NCBI GenBank assembly: GCA_015058405.1
Contig: SVCL01000189.1
Location: forward strand, 1 to 42,531
DNA: 42,531 nt
DNA from: Clostridium sp.
GTDB lineage: Bacteria > Bacillota > Clostridia > Clostridiales > Clostridiaceae
Reading direction: 5' to 3'
The first letter of the stretch is position 1. The number at the start of each line of letters is the position of its first letter. A program made the translations under genes and the position numbers. Shown piece by piece: positions 1-8,532 of this stretch. The notes below the pieces were generated by a model. That model worked only from the letters and a program-made list of their open reading frames with translations, had not been told where the DNA came from and did no database searches.

Positions 1-47
1 AATAATTCTATTTGATTTCTATCTGCTTTCTTTTTAACACCCATCAT
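1..47 (-). CDS. 5' end of a minus-strand gene, possibly an IS1182-like transposase (partial)
   Basis: Reading leftward from 47 there is an open frame starting Met-Met-Gly-Val-Lys-Lys-Lys and continuing Ala-Asp-Arg-Asn-Gln-Ile-Glu-Leu to the window edge. A strong ribosome site (AAGGTGGTG, 57-65 on the complement) precedes it. Only about 15 residues are visible. The basic start followed by DRNQIE resembles the beginning of some IS1182-family transposases, and the inverted repeat just upstream (96-127) would suit an insertion-sequence end. A small regulator of the neighbouring ABC genes is also possible. The gene start is well supported; the identity is a guess. Confidence 0.35.
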   Translation of the reverse strand, partial: MMGVKKKADRNQIEL

Positions 48-95
48 ATTGAAACACCACCTTATATTAGTTAATTATATTTTAACATAAAAATA

Positions 96-127
96 GACAA
101 CTATCTTCGAAAACGAAGTTAGTTGTC
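96..127. repeat. 14-bp inverted repeat with AAAA loop
   Basis: Arms 96-109 and 114-127 pair over 14 positions with one mismatch around an AAAA loop. The repeat lies between the minus-strand start at 47 and the terminator at 137. Read leftward the outer sequence begins GACTGTTGACAAC, which looks like an insertion-sequence terminus. It could equally be an operator or attenuator for the leftward gene. Confidence 0.5.
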
Positions 128-136
128 AACAGTCTG

Positions 137-162
137 AAAGGAGCTTTAATAAGCTCCTTTTT
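137..162 (+). terminator. Rho-independent terminator hairpin
   Basis: A 10-bp perfect stem (137-146 with 151-160, loop TAAT) is followed by a short T run. It stands before the ABC-transporter remnants and would stop transcription entering from the left, or act in a leader. Confidence 0.6.
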
Positions 163-186
163 ATAAATACTTAGAATGGAGAAGAT

Positions 187-688
187 ATGAAAAATGAATT
201 AAAGTTAGAGTTTAAAAGGTGCTTAAATAATAGAAATTATACTTATTGCTCCTTTCTTATGTATATGTATGTATTTTAATGAAATATTAACATATATAGC
301 TATACCTAACATAGGAGTGAATATTGGAAGACCTGCATATTTAGTAATTCAAAATAGTGAACCACAGCTTTTTCTTGAGGATATATATAGTAAGTTTCCG
401 TATATATACAATTTTATTATTATAACTTTGGTTGCAGTATTTTGCTCTATGTCATCACTTTTGGCATATAATTTATCGATTATATTTAGAATGAATAAAA
501 TAGCTATGTTGATTATTACTTTTTTAATCATTAAAGGGACTGAAATGTTTTTACCTGAAGAGTATATAATGCAAATGTATCTTCAAACGTGGCCTGCTAG
601 CTTTTTGAATTTTGTTATGGTATTTTTTATTTGGATTATAGTGTTAGCGGTTACCTTTTTTGTTGGAATAAAGAAAGAAATAATTTAA
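187..688 (+). pseudogene. ABC-2 type permease, frameshifted
   Basis: Translation from ATG 187 (ribosome site GGAGA) gives a typical amphipathic ABC-2 permease N-terminus rich in Lys/Leu/Arg/Asn, then runs into TAA near 275. About position 239 the frame shifts and continues as a hydrophobic protein to 688, with predicted membrane segments around 415-480, 495-545 and 605-670. Joined, the product would be about 165 residues, short for the 230-250 usual in this class, so a deletion is also likely. No ATPase gene is intact nearby. What it exported is unknown; permeases with this start often belong to peptide or bacteriocin-type exporters, but nothing here proves that. Confidence 0.6.
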
Positions 689-714
689 AGTGAGTGAGAG
701 GAAAGATAAACCTT

Positions 715-1255
715 ATGCATAGTTATTTAAAAAAGACATTAGTTAATAGAAAGTCAATTTTTATTTATTTTTTTATAAATACTATAATTATATATAATTT
801 TTTAATTGCCAAAGATGAAAATTATATTAACTTTGATATATATGATACTGCCATAGGATATTTTGGTAGGATAGGTGCGTTATTAGTTACATATCTTTTA
901 TTAGTAAGTATTAAGTATATTAATAGGTTATTATGATAAAAATTATGTGATAGTTAGATTTAAAGATATTAAAGAGTGGATAACCTCAATAATAAAAGAT
1001 CAAATATTACTTTCTATATTTTTTACAATTATGATTAATATAGTTCCTGTAATATGTATACTTATACACGCAGATTTAATAGATTCATTTAGTTGGCAGG
1101 TTTATTTAATAGTTAATACAATTACTTCAGGGTTAATAAAACCTACAGAAGGTACAGTTTCAATTGGAAATATTGTTTTGGGTGAAGATATAGATAATAT
1201 CGTAGATAAGAAATTCAAAGTTGATTGTGGTAGGGTATATGAGGTTGAAAGTTAA
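715..1255 (+). pseudogene. Second ABC permease, frameshifted and fused to an ABC ATPase fragment
   Basis: The likely start is ATG 715, with GAGAGG upstream. The first frame stops at 936; a one-base shift in the TTATTATGAT stretch restores a membrane-protein frame that continues from about 925. Near 1125 the sequence changes character: SGLIKPTEGTVSIG is the segment that follows Walker A in ABC ATPases, where 'GLxxPTxG' is highly conserved. The Walker A motif itself and everything after the first 40 residues (Q-loop, LSGGQ, Walker B) are missing. I infer a deletion that joined a permease to the inside of its ATPase gene. The product cannot be a working transporter. Confidence 0.65.
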
Positions 1256-1287
1256 AAAAAGTTTATTTTATATAGGAATATTAGTTA

Positions 1288-1488
1288 AGAGATAATGGTA
1301 GTTATATCGAATCAATGTGTGGTTATAATTTGATTAAAGATAAGCAAAAATATATATTATGCATAAATGATTATGCTGTTAAAAAAGATTATCCGTATAG
1401 TGATATTGAGAAAAATACATACATTTATAATAATCCTATATTAGGAAAGTTTAAAGTAGATTATAATGAAACAGATTATATTTGGTAA
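1288..1488 (+). pseudogene. Open-frame remnant of an unidentified protein
   Basis: A 66-codon frame without its own start runs from just after a stop to TAA 1486-1488. It is rich in Tyr, Asp and Asn (for example NDYAVKKDYPYSDIEKN), codes like its neighbours, and overlaps the 3' end of the minus-strand permease by about 13 bases. It looks like the C-terminal tail of a soluble or extracellular domain left from the ABC locus. I do not recognise the family. It may be chance coding, but codon use and length argue for a real remnant. Confidence 0.35.
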
Positions 1489-2410
1489 AAAATACAGACA
1501 AAAGAGACAATAATAATAGTAGTAACTATAGGAATAACTACAGAAGTTACAAAAATATCTTTATAGCTTTCCTTATGAGTTAATTCACATATAGCTAAGG
1601 TAGTAATTACAGCTCCATTATGAGGTAAAGTATCTAATCCTCCTGAAGATAAAGAAGCTATTCTATGTAAAATTTCAGGAGAAATATTATATTGTTTTCC
1701 CATTTCTAAAAAAGTATTTCCTAGAGCGCTTAAGGTAATTCTAAGTCCACCTGAAGCAGAAGCAGTAACACCACAAATTAGATTTACAGAAAGAGCTTCT
1801 GCTATAATAGGATTAGAAGAAATATTCAATATAGAATCCTGTAATAATAAAAATACAGGCAAACTTTTTATAACAATTCCATATCCCTCGCCTATCTTTT
1901 TTGCCTTCTTATATCTTAAGTTAAGCCATAATAATCCTAAAGATAACATAATAAAGCTAGCTACTAAACCTAATAAAGGCGCTGCAAAGGTATCAGTATT
2001 AAAATAAGCCATAGGTATAACATTTTGAATTTCAGGTGATCCTGGCATAGCAGTCATTGTAAAGGTGAAAGCACCTAAAGCAATAGTACCTGGTATTAAT
2101 CTTTTTGGAATATCAGCTTTTTAAATAATATATTTGCTATTGGATATAAGATAAATGCAACTACAAATAATGAAACTCCGCCATAAGTTAGTAGAGCACC
2201 AGTTAAAAATAGTGGAAAATAATTTTTAACGAAGGATGCAAAACCCTCCATATAAATTTCTGTATATGTAAACATAAAATGTCCACTAAAACCATAGGTT
2301 AATAATAGTGTAAATAATGCTACTAAAGGTGCTGTAACTATAGTTGAGTAACCTTTATAAGCTAGAAATATAATTAAAATTAAAGAAATTATAAGAGAAA
2401 TAACATTCAT
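1476..2410 (-). pseudogene. GntP-family gluconate/organic-acid permease, frameshifted and internally deleted
   Basis: The likely start is ATG at 2410 (MNVISLIIS) with AAAGGAG ahead; the frame from 2428 would put the start upstream of that site. Recognisable GntP stretches are LTYGGVSLFVVAF, AMPGSPEIQNVIPM and LPHNGAVITTLAIC. Near 2115 a single-base change in an A/G run throws the frame into a stop. In the other frame the expected ADIPKRLIPGTIALGAFTFT continues into the second half. The protein is also about 130-150 residues too short; the segment between 'FLTGA' and 'LTYGGVS', about 35-40 residues in intact homologues, has been lost. Both lesions should abolish transport. Confidence 0.8.
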
Positions 2411-2780
2411 AATAAAAACTCCTTTCATTTGATAATATGTACATAAAATTTAAATTCATGATGATTTTATTTATAGTCGTAGTAAATTTGGCGATAAAAT
2501 TAATAAAAATTACGATAAAAATAATAAAAAAAATAATAAAAAAGTGTTTTTTAATTAGATGGATTTTTATCGAATTTTAATAAAAGTTTTTTAAACGTAA
2601 TAAAAGTAATAAAAAGTAAAATAATATTTTGATAAAAAATACCCTTCATAAAAAAGAAAGTGTTATCAATAAAAACAAAAAAAGAAATAAGAATAAATTT
2701 AAGGTGTTAAAAATATTAAATTATCAATAGAGTGAAAACGAAAACGTACATCATTAAGGTTGAGTTTTTTGCGCAAAAAT
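2411..2780. other. AT-rich intergenic stretch
   Basis: No gene is visible. The plus strand is strongly A-biased and carries repeated TAATAAAA and CGATAAAA words (a direct repeat of CGATAAAA about 20 bases apart near 2490-2525). This is probably the old upstream region of the permease plus distal promoter DNA of the polyamine operon. A weak cre-like string occurs at 2733-2746. Confidence 0.4.
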
Positions 2781-2815
2781 TTAGTAATACTAAGTTTAAA
2801 TTTTAGTATTGCTAA
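2781..2815. promoter_or_regulatory. Tandem 13-bp palindromes, likely repressor operator
   Basis: TTAGTAATACTAA (2781-2793) is a perfect dyad. TTAGTATTGCTAA (2803-2815) is the same site with one arm altered. Their centres are 22 bases apart, two helical turns, so two dimers could bind the same face. The second copy overlaps the -35 box of the promoter at 2809-2837, the classic position for repression of the polyamine genes. No cognate regulator is visible in the window. Confidence 0.6.
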
Positions 2816-2837
2816 TTAAGAAAAAATTATATATAAT
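2809..2837 (+). promoter_or_regulatory. SigA-type promoter of the polyamine operon
   Basis: TTGCTA (2809-2814), a 17-base spacer and a perfect TATAAT (2832-2837) lie about 62 bases upstream of the first gene. The -35 box sits inside the second palindromic operator copy. Confidence 0.65.
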
Positions 2838-2898
2838 GACTTTGCAATCTAAAAAATGAAAATTTAAGAAAAATATTTAAAATTAGGAGGTAGGATTA

Positions 2899-4098
2899 TT
2901 GGGAAGAGCATTAATAATTGGCGCTGGTGGTGTAGCTAATGTAGTAATTCATAAATGTTGTCAAAACCCAGAAGTTTTTGAGGAGATATGTATAGCAAGT
3001 AGAACACTTTCAAAGTGTGATGTAATAAAAGAAAAACTTGAAGGTGGTAAGACAAAAATACAAACTGCACAAGTTGATGCAGATAACACAGAGATGTTAA
3101 TCGAACTAATTAATAATTTTAAACCAGATATAGTAATAAACGTAGCATTACCTTATCAAGATTTAACTATTATGGACGCTTGTTTAGCAACTGGTGTTAA
3201 TTACATGGACACAGCTAATTATGAGCCTCTTGATACAGCAAAATTTGAGTACAAGTGGCAATGGGCTTACAGAGAAAAGTTTGAAAAGGCTGGAATAACA
3301 GCATTATTAGGAAGTGGATTTGATCCAGGTGTAACAGGAGTATTTAGTGCATATGCACAGAAACACTATTTTGATGAAATTTATACTATAGATATAGTGG
3401 ATGCTAATGCAGGAGACCATGGATATCCATTTGCAACTAATTTTAATCCAGAAATAAATATAAGAGAAGTAACGGCTAAGGGAAGCTACTTTGAAAATGG
3501 TAAGTTTATAGAAACTGAACCTATGGAAATAAAGAGAGTATATGATTTACCTCAAATAGGACCAAAGGATATATACTTACTTCATCATGAAGAATTAGAA
3601 TCTTTAGCTTTAAATATAAAAGGTATACAAAGAATAAGATTTTGGATGACTTTCTCACAAAGTTATTTAAATCACCTAAAAGTATTAGAAAACGTAGGAA
3701 TGACATCAATAAAACCAATAGAATTTGAAGGAAAACAAATAGTTCCATTACAATTCTTAAAAGCAGTTTTACCAGACCCAGCATCACTAGGTCCTAGAAC
3801 TAAAGGTAAGACAAACATAGGGTGTATATTCAAAGGTATAAAGGACGGAGAAGAAAAGACTTACTATGTTTATAATGTATGTGATCATCAGGAATGTTAC
3901 AAAGAAGTTGGTTCACAAGCAATTTCTTATACAACAGGGGTTCCAGCAATGATTGGTGCAATGATGTTAATGACAGGTAAGTGGAATAAACCTGGTGTTT
4001 ATAATATAGAAGAATTCGATCCAGATCCATTTATGGAAGCTTTAAATGAATATGGTTTACCATGGCATGAAAGTTTCTCACCAGATTTAATTGATTAG
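2899..4098 (+). CDS. Carboxynorspermidine/carboxyspermidine dehydrogenase (saccharopine dehydrogenase family)
   Basis: This 399-residue protein belongs to the saccharopine-dehydrogenase-like family, whose carboxynorspermidine synthases are about 400 residues. It has an N-terminal Rossmann motif (IIGAGGVANVV, residues 6-16), then VINVALPYQD and the SGFDPGVTGVFSAYA block typical of this enzyme. The enzyme condenses aspartate beta-semialdehyde with putrescine (or diaminopropane) and reduces the Schiff base with NADPH to give carboxyspermidine (or carboxynorspermidine). The start is TTG 2899, chosen because AGGAGG lies 8 bases upstream and no ATG fits. The decarboxylase follows after 10 bases, so the two are cotranscribed. 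The substrate is more likely putrescine here, because agmatinase lies in the same locus. Confidence 0.88.
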   Translation: MGRALIIGAGGVANVVIHKCCQNPEVFEEICIASRTLSKCDVIKEKLEGGKTKIQTAQVDADNTEMLIELINNFKPDIVINVALPYQDLTIMDACLATGVNYMDTANYEPLDTAKFEYKWQWAYREKFEKAGITALLGSGFDPGVTGVFSAYAQKHYFDEIYTIDIVDANAGDHGYPFATNFNPEINIREVTAKGSYFENGKFIETEPMEIKRVYDLPQIGPKDIYLLHHEELESLALNIKGIQRIRFWMTFSQSYLNHLKVLENVGMTSIKPIEFEGKQIVPLQFLKAVLPDPASLGPRTKGKTNIGCIFKGIKDGEEKTYYVYNVCDHQECYKEVGSQAISYTTGVPAMIGAMMLMTGKWNKPGVYNIEEFDPDPFMEALNEYGLPWHESFSPDLID

Positions 4099-4108
4099 GT
4101 GAAAAGTT

Positions 4109-5239
4109 ATGAATATAGATTTTAATTCACTAAAGACACCATGCTATGTAGTAGATGAAAGTTTACTAATTAAAAATCTTGAACTTTTAAAGTATGTACA
4201 AGATAGAACAGGCTGCAGTATTCTTTTAGCACAAAAAGGATTTTCGATGTATTCTGTTTATCCTCTTATTGGTAAGTACTTAAAAGGTGTTACTTCTAGT
4301 TCACTTTTTGAAGCTAAATTAGGCTATGAAGAAATGGGAAAAGAAGTACATATTTATGCACCTGCCTATAGAGAAGATGAATTTGATGAAATTATAAGAT
4401 ATTCAGATCATATTGTATTTAATTCATTTAATCAGTGGAATAAGTTTAAAGATAAGGTTAAAAGTTCAGATAAACACATAGAATGTGGTATTAGGATTAA
4501 TCCAGAATATTCAGAGATTGAAACTGATATATATAATCCTTGTTTTGAAAATTCAAGACTTGGAACTACTTTAGATAATTTTACGGAAGAAGATTTAGAA
4601 GGTATAGATGGATTACATTTTCATACTATGTGCGAACAAAACTCAGATACATTAGAGCGTACTTTGAAGGTGGTTGAAGAAAAGTTTGGAAAATACATTA
4701 AAGGTATGAAATGGCTTAATTTTGGTGGAGGGCATCATATAACAAGACCTGATTATGATGTTGAAAAGTTAATAAAATGCATATTATATATGCAAGAAAA
4801 GTATGAACTTAAAATATATTTAGAACCAGGAGAAGCAGTAGCTTTAAATACAGGATATCTAGTATCTACAGTTTTAGATGTAGTAAAAAATAATATGGAT
4901 TTAGCTATCATGGATACTTCAGCTGCTTGCCATATGCCAGATGTATTAGAAATGCCATATAGACCTAACATTATAAATTCTGGAGCAGCTTTAGAGTATA
5001 CGTATACCTATAGGTTAGGCGGTCCAACATGTCTTGCTGGAGATATAATTGGAGATTATTCATTTGAAAGTCCATTAAAACCAGGAGATAAGTTAGTATT
5101 TTGCGACATGGCACATTATTCAATGGTTAAAAATAATACTTTTAATGGTATTAATTTACCTAATATAGTTCTTTGGGGAAAAGAAGGAGCTAAAACAATA
5201 AAAACTTTTAATTATGAAGATTTTAAAAGACGTTTATAA
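4109..5239 (+). CDS. nspC: Carboxynorspermidine/carboxyspermidine decarboxylase
   Basis: This 376-residue fold-III (alanine racemase-like) PLP decarboxylase removes the carboxyl group from carboxyspermidine to give spermidine. The PLP lysine is expected to be K43 in LLAQKGFSM. LHFHTMCEQNSD and GGGHHITRPDYD are cofactor and substrate loops. The C-terminal block CHMPDVLEMPYRP carries the active-site Cys contributed across the dimer. Length matches the family. It is partnered with the upstream dehydrogenase (10-base gap). A hairpin at 5281-5326 follows, so these two genes may form their own transcript end. Confidence 0.93.
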   Translation: MNIDFNSLKTPCYVVDESLLIKNLELLKYVQDRTGCSILLAQKGFSMYSVYPLIGKYLKGVTSSSLFEAKLGYEEMGKEVHIYAPAYREDEFDEIIRYSDHIVFNSFNQWNKFKDKVKSSDKHIECGIRINPEYSEIETDIYNPCFENSRLGTTLDNFTEEDLEGIDGLHFHTMCEQNSDTLERTLKVVEEKFGKYIKGMKWLNFGGGHHITRPDYDVEKLIKCILYMQEKYELKIYLEPGEAVALNTGYLVSTVLDVVKNNMDLAIMDTSAACHMPDVLEMPYRPNIINSGAALEYTYTYRLGGPTCLAGDIIGDYSFESPLKPGDKLVFCDMAHYSMVKNNTFNGINLPNIVLWGKEGAKTIKTFNYEDFKRRL

Positions 5240-5280
5240 AGATAAGGATAAATAATTAGAGGGAAAAATATAGATGTAAA

Positions 5281-5328
5281 AAGGTGGGTAAAGTGATTTT
5301 TAAGAGTAAAAAGTTTTACCCACTTTTA
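5281..5328 (+). terminator. Hairpin between nspC and speD, possible partial terminator
   Basis: Arms 5281-5292 and 5315-5326 pair almost completely (AAGGTGGGTAAA with TTTACCCACTTT, one G-T pair). Only a short T/A tail follows. It divides the locus into a dehydrogenase-decarboxylase unit and a speD-speB unit. It may attenuate, end transcription, or protect the upstream mRNA. Confidence 0.5.
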
Positions 5329-5362
5329 AAATGTGTAATTATAAAAAAAGGAGGTTAGTGAT

Positions 5363-6202
5363 TTGGGTGATAAATTAAAACTATATGGATTTAATAATCT
5401 TACAAAAACTCTTAGTTTTAATATTTATGATGTTTGTTATGCGAAAAGTGAGAGGGAGCAAAAGGATTATATAGCTTATATAGATGAACAGTATAATTCA
5501 GATAGATTAACAAATATACTATGTAAAGTCACTGAAATGGTAGGAGCTCATGTTCTTAATATTTCAAAACAAGATTATGATCCTCAAGGTGCTAGTGTAA
5601 CTCTTTTAATAACAGAAAAGGCATTACCAGCAAAACTTATAGATAAGTCATGCAATCTTGGAAAATATACAGATTCAGAAGGCGGTACAGAGGCAGAAGC
5701 AAAGATTGTATCAACTAGAGATTCTGTGGTAGGACATTTAGATAAGAGTCATGTTACAGTACATACTTATCCAGAATATCATCCAGATAATTCTATTGCT
5801 ACCTTTAGAGTAGATATTGATGTAGCTACTTGTGGTGAAATTTCTCCTTTGAATGTATTAGATTATTTAATTGGAAGTTTTGATTCAGATATTATAACTA
5901 TTGATTATAGAGTAAGAGGATTTACAAGAAGTATTGATGGTCACAAGCTTTTTATTGATCATAAAATTACTTCTATCCAAGATTATATATCAGATGAAAC
6001 ATTAAAGAAGTATGATGCTGTTGATATAAATGTATACGAAGCAAATATGTTTCATACAAAGATGCTTATTAAAGAGATAGATTTACAAAATTATTTGTTT
6101 AATACGGATGTTTATGAAATTAATCCAAAGACAAGACTAGCTATATCTACTAATTTAAGAAGAGAAATGATAGAAATATTTAGCGGAAGAAATATTTATT
6201 AA
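5363..6202 (+). CDS. speD: S-adenosylmethionine decarboxylase proenzyme (long, E. coli-type)
   Basis: This makes decarboxylated S-adenosylmethionine, the aminopropyl donor for SpeE. The 279 residues align along their length with the E. coli-type (class 1a) enzyme: [21 protein letters not shown] at the start, [11 protein letters not shown], then [14 protein letters not shown]. Self-cleavage is expected at K128-S129, giving the pyruvoyl alpha chain. Downstream [13 protein letters not shown] (C157) and DYRVRGFTR are conserved. Compared with E. coli there are roughly 17 extra residues (about 96-120, rich in Gly/Glu) just before the cleavage site. The start is TTG 5363, with AAGGAGG 8 bases upstream. 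Confidence 0.95.
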   Translation: MGDKLKLYGFNNLTKTLSFNIYDVCYAKSEREQKDYIAYIDEQYNSDRLTNILCKVTEMVGAHVLNISKQDYDPQGASVTLLITEKALPAKLIDKSCNLGKYTDSEGGTEAEAKIVSTRDSVVGHLDKSHVTVHTYPEYHPDNSIATFRVDIDVATCGEISPLNVLDYLIGSFDSDIITIDYRVRGFTRSIDGHKLFIDHKITSIQDYISDETLKKYDAVDINVYEANMFHTKMLIKEIDLQNYLFNTDVYEINPKTRLAISTNLRREMIEIFSGRNIY

Positions 6203-6217
6203 TAAAGGAGGCTTAAG

Positions 6218-7669
6218 ATGAAAAAATTGAGAAATGAGGATGCACCTATACTAGAAGCATTAAATAGATATAAGTCTATGAGGGTGCTACCTTTTGATGT
6301 GCCAGGTCATAAAAGGGGAAAGGGAAATCCAGAACTTACAGAGTTTTTAGGAGAAAAATGTTTAACTATAGATGTTAATTCTATGAAACCTTTAGATAAT
6401 TTATGTCATCCTGTATCGGTAATTAAGGATGCTGAAGAACTAGCAGCAAAAGCTTTTGGAGCTAAGCATGCTTTTTTTATGGTAAATGGTACAACTTCTG
6501 CAGTACAGGCAATGGTAATGAGCGCTTGTAAAAAAGGCGAAAAGATAATTATGCCAAGAAATGTACATAGAAGTGCGATAAATGCATTAATTTTAAGTGG
6601 AGCTATACCTGTATATGTTAATCCAGGAACTAATAAAGAAATTGGAATTCCACTTGGTATGTCAGTTAAAGATGTAGAAAAAGCTATTTTAGAAAATAGA
6701 GATGCTAAGGCTGTTTTAATAAATAATCCAACTTATTATGGAATATGCTCAAATCTAAAAGCCATAACAGATCTTGCTCATAAATATGGAATGAAGGTAT
6801 TAGTAGATGAAGCTCATGGAACACACTTTTATTTTAGTGATAAACTTCCTATATCAGCTATGGAAGCAGGAGCAGACATGGCAGCTGTAAGTATGCATAA
6901 GACAGGTGGTTCTCTAACTCAAAGCTCTTTGTTATTGATAAATAATGATGTTAATAAAGGATATGTTCATCAGATAATTAATTTGACTCAAACAACAAGT
7001 GCTTCTTATCTTTTACTTTCATCTTTAGATGTATCTAGAAGAAACTTAGCTTTAAATGGAGATAAAATAGTAGATAGAATAATAGAACTAGCAGAGTATG
7101 CAAGAAAAGAAGTAAATAAGCTTGGTGGATATTATGCTTATTCGAAAGAACTTATAGATAATGATGCAGTATATGATTTTGATGTAACAAAGCTATCTAT
7201 TTGTACATTGGGAATAGGTTTAGCAGGAATAGAAGTATATTCAATACTTAGAGATGACTATGAAATACAAATAGAGTTTGGAGATTTAGGAAATATTCTT
7301 GCCATAATATCTGTAGGTGATGAAGATTTAGCTATAGAGAGATTAGTGTCTTCATTATATGATGTTAAGCGTTTATATGCTAAAGATGGAGCTGGAATGC
7401 TTGATCACGAATATATAAATCCAGAGGTTGTATTAACTCCGCAAGAAGCATTTTATAGTAATAAAGAATCTATACCAATAGAAAAAAGCGAAGGTAATAT
7501 ATGTAGTGAATTTGTTATGTGTTATCCTCCTGGAATTCCTATACTTGCGCCAGGTGAAAGAATAACTAAAGAAATTTTAGAATACATAGATTATGCAAAG
7601 CTTAAGGGATGTTCTCTTACAGGAACTGAAGATGAAAAAATTGAGTTTATAAATGTTGTGAAAGGATAG
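6218..7669 (+). CDS. speA: Orn/Lys/Arg decarboxylase, probable biosynthetic arginine decarboxylase
   Basis: This 483-residue fold-I PLP decarboxylase is of the short Gram-positive type (B. subtilis SpeA/YaaO class). The N-terminus contains VPGHKRGKGNPEL. The PLP-binding lysine is K228 in SMHKTGGSLTQSS, preceded by the VDEAHGTHF cofactor aspartate. Family members decarboxylate arginine, lysine or ornithine, and the sequence alone does not settle which. Agmatinase at 8525 makes arginine to agmatine the natural reading. A full AAGGAGG ribosome site precedes ATG 6218; 15 bases separate it from speD and 5 from speE. Confidence 0.88.
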   Translation: MKKLRNEDAPILEALNRYKSMRVLPFDVPGHKRGKGNPELTEFLGEKCLTIDVNSMKPLDNLCHPVSVIKDAEELAAKAFGAKHAFFMVNGTTSAVQAMVMSACKKGEKIIMPRNVHRSAINALILSGAIPVYVNPGTNKEIGIPLGMSVKDVEKAILENRDAKAVLINNPTYYGICSNLKAITDLAHKYGMKVLVDEAHGTHFYFSDKLPISAMEAGADMAAVSMHKTGGSLTQSSLLLINNDVNKGYVHQIINLTQTTSASYLLLSSLDVSRRNLALNGDKIVDRIIELAEYARKEVNKLGGYYAYSKELIDNDAVYDFDVTKLSICTLGIGLAGIEVYSILRDDYEIQIEFGDLGNILAIISVGDEDLAIERLVSSLYDVKRLYAKDGAGMLDHEYINPEVVLTPQEAFYSNKESIPIEKSEGNICSEFVMCYPPGIPILAPGERITKEILEYIDYAKLKGCSLTGTEDEKIEFINVVKG

Positions 7670-7674
7670 GGATT

Positions 7675-8532
7675 ATGGATTTATGGTATACAGAAGAACA
7701 TTCAAAAGATGTTCGTTTTTCTATAAAGGTGAATAAACAAATTTATACTAAAGAAAGTAAATTTCAAAGGATAGATATATTAGAAAGTGAGGAATTTGGA
7801 AGAATACTAACTTTAGATGGATTAATTATGGTTACTGAAAAAGATGAGTTTATTTATCATGAAATGATAACTCATGTTCCTATGGCTGTTAATCCTAATA
7901 TAAAAAAGGTTTTAGTTATAGGTGGTGGCGACGGAGGATGCGTTCGTGAACTTACTAGATATAAATCTATAGAAGAAATTCATATGGTAGAAATTGATGA
8001 AGAAGTTGTAAAGGCTTGCAGAGAATATATAAGAAAGACAGCTTGTGCTCTTGATGATGAAAGAGTAAAACTATTTTATCAAGATGGATTAAGATTTGTT
8101 AGAACAAAAGAAAATGAATATGACTTAATTATAGTAGATTCAACAGACCCTTTTGGTCCAGGAGAAGGTTTATTTACAAAAGAGTTTTATGGAAATTGTT
8201 ACAAGGCATTAACTGAGGATGGTATTTTAGTAAATCAACATGAGAGTGACTATTATACTGATTATGCAAATTCTATGAAAAGAGCTCATAAAAGAATACA
8301 AGAAATTTTTCCTGTTTGTGAAATATATCAAGCACATATTCCAACTTATCCTTCAGGACATTGGCTTTTTGGATTTGCATCTAAGAAGTTTGAACCAATA
8401 ATAGGTTTAAGAGAAGAAGAGTGGAATAATCTTAATATAAAGACAAAGTATTATAATACAAAATTACACAAAGGAGCATTTGCTTTGCCAAACTATGTTA
8501 ATGAAATGATGGTGATTAAGGAAGATGAATAA
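7675..8532 (+). CDS. speE: Spermidine synthase (putrescine aminopropyltransferase)
   Basis: This transfers the aminopropyl group from decarboxylated AdoMet to putrescine. The 285-residue length is normal. It shows an N-terminal beta domain (LTLDGLIMVTEKDEFIYHE), the nucleotide loop GGGDGG at residues 83-88, the MVEIDEEVV acidic strand, and the catalytic DSTDP with D155 and D158 followed by GPGEGLF. The last 8 bases overlap speB, which indicates translational coupling. Its presence beside the carboxyspermidine enzymes means two independent aminopropyl chemistries in one locus. Confidence 0.95.
   Translation: MDLWYTEEHSKDVRFSIKVNKQIYTKESKFQRIDILESEEFGRILTLDGLIMVTEKDEFIYHEMITHVPMAVNPNIKKVLVIGGGDGGCVRELTRYKSIEEIHMVEIDEEVVKACREYIRKTACALDDERVKLFYQDGLRFVRTKENEYDLIIVDSTDPFGPGEGLFTKEFYGNCYKALTEDGILVNQHESDYYTDYANSMKRAHKRIQEIFPVCEIYQAHIPTYPSGHWLFGFASKKFEPIIGLREEEWNNLNIKTKYYNTKLHKGAFALPNYVNEMMVIKEDE

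Noticed and set aside
2733..2746. cre-like string upstream of the polyamine operon
   Set aside because: TGAAAACGAAAACG lacks the right half of the palindrome (two key mismatches) and lies about 65 bases upstream of the -35 box; too weak to call.
2411..2780. CRISPR array or tandem repeat in the A-rich spacer
   Set aside because: TAATAAAA and CGATAAAA words recur, but without regular period or unique spacers; base bias explains most of it.
3521..3787. Open frame of 88 codons on the minus strand inside the carboxyspermidine dehydrogenase gene
   Set aside because: It lies antisense to a conserved enzyme, has low-complexity hydrophobic composition and no ribosome site; it is a shadow frame, as are the minus-strand frames inside nspC, pulA, the decoration operon, polC and the chemoreceptor.
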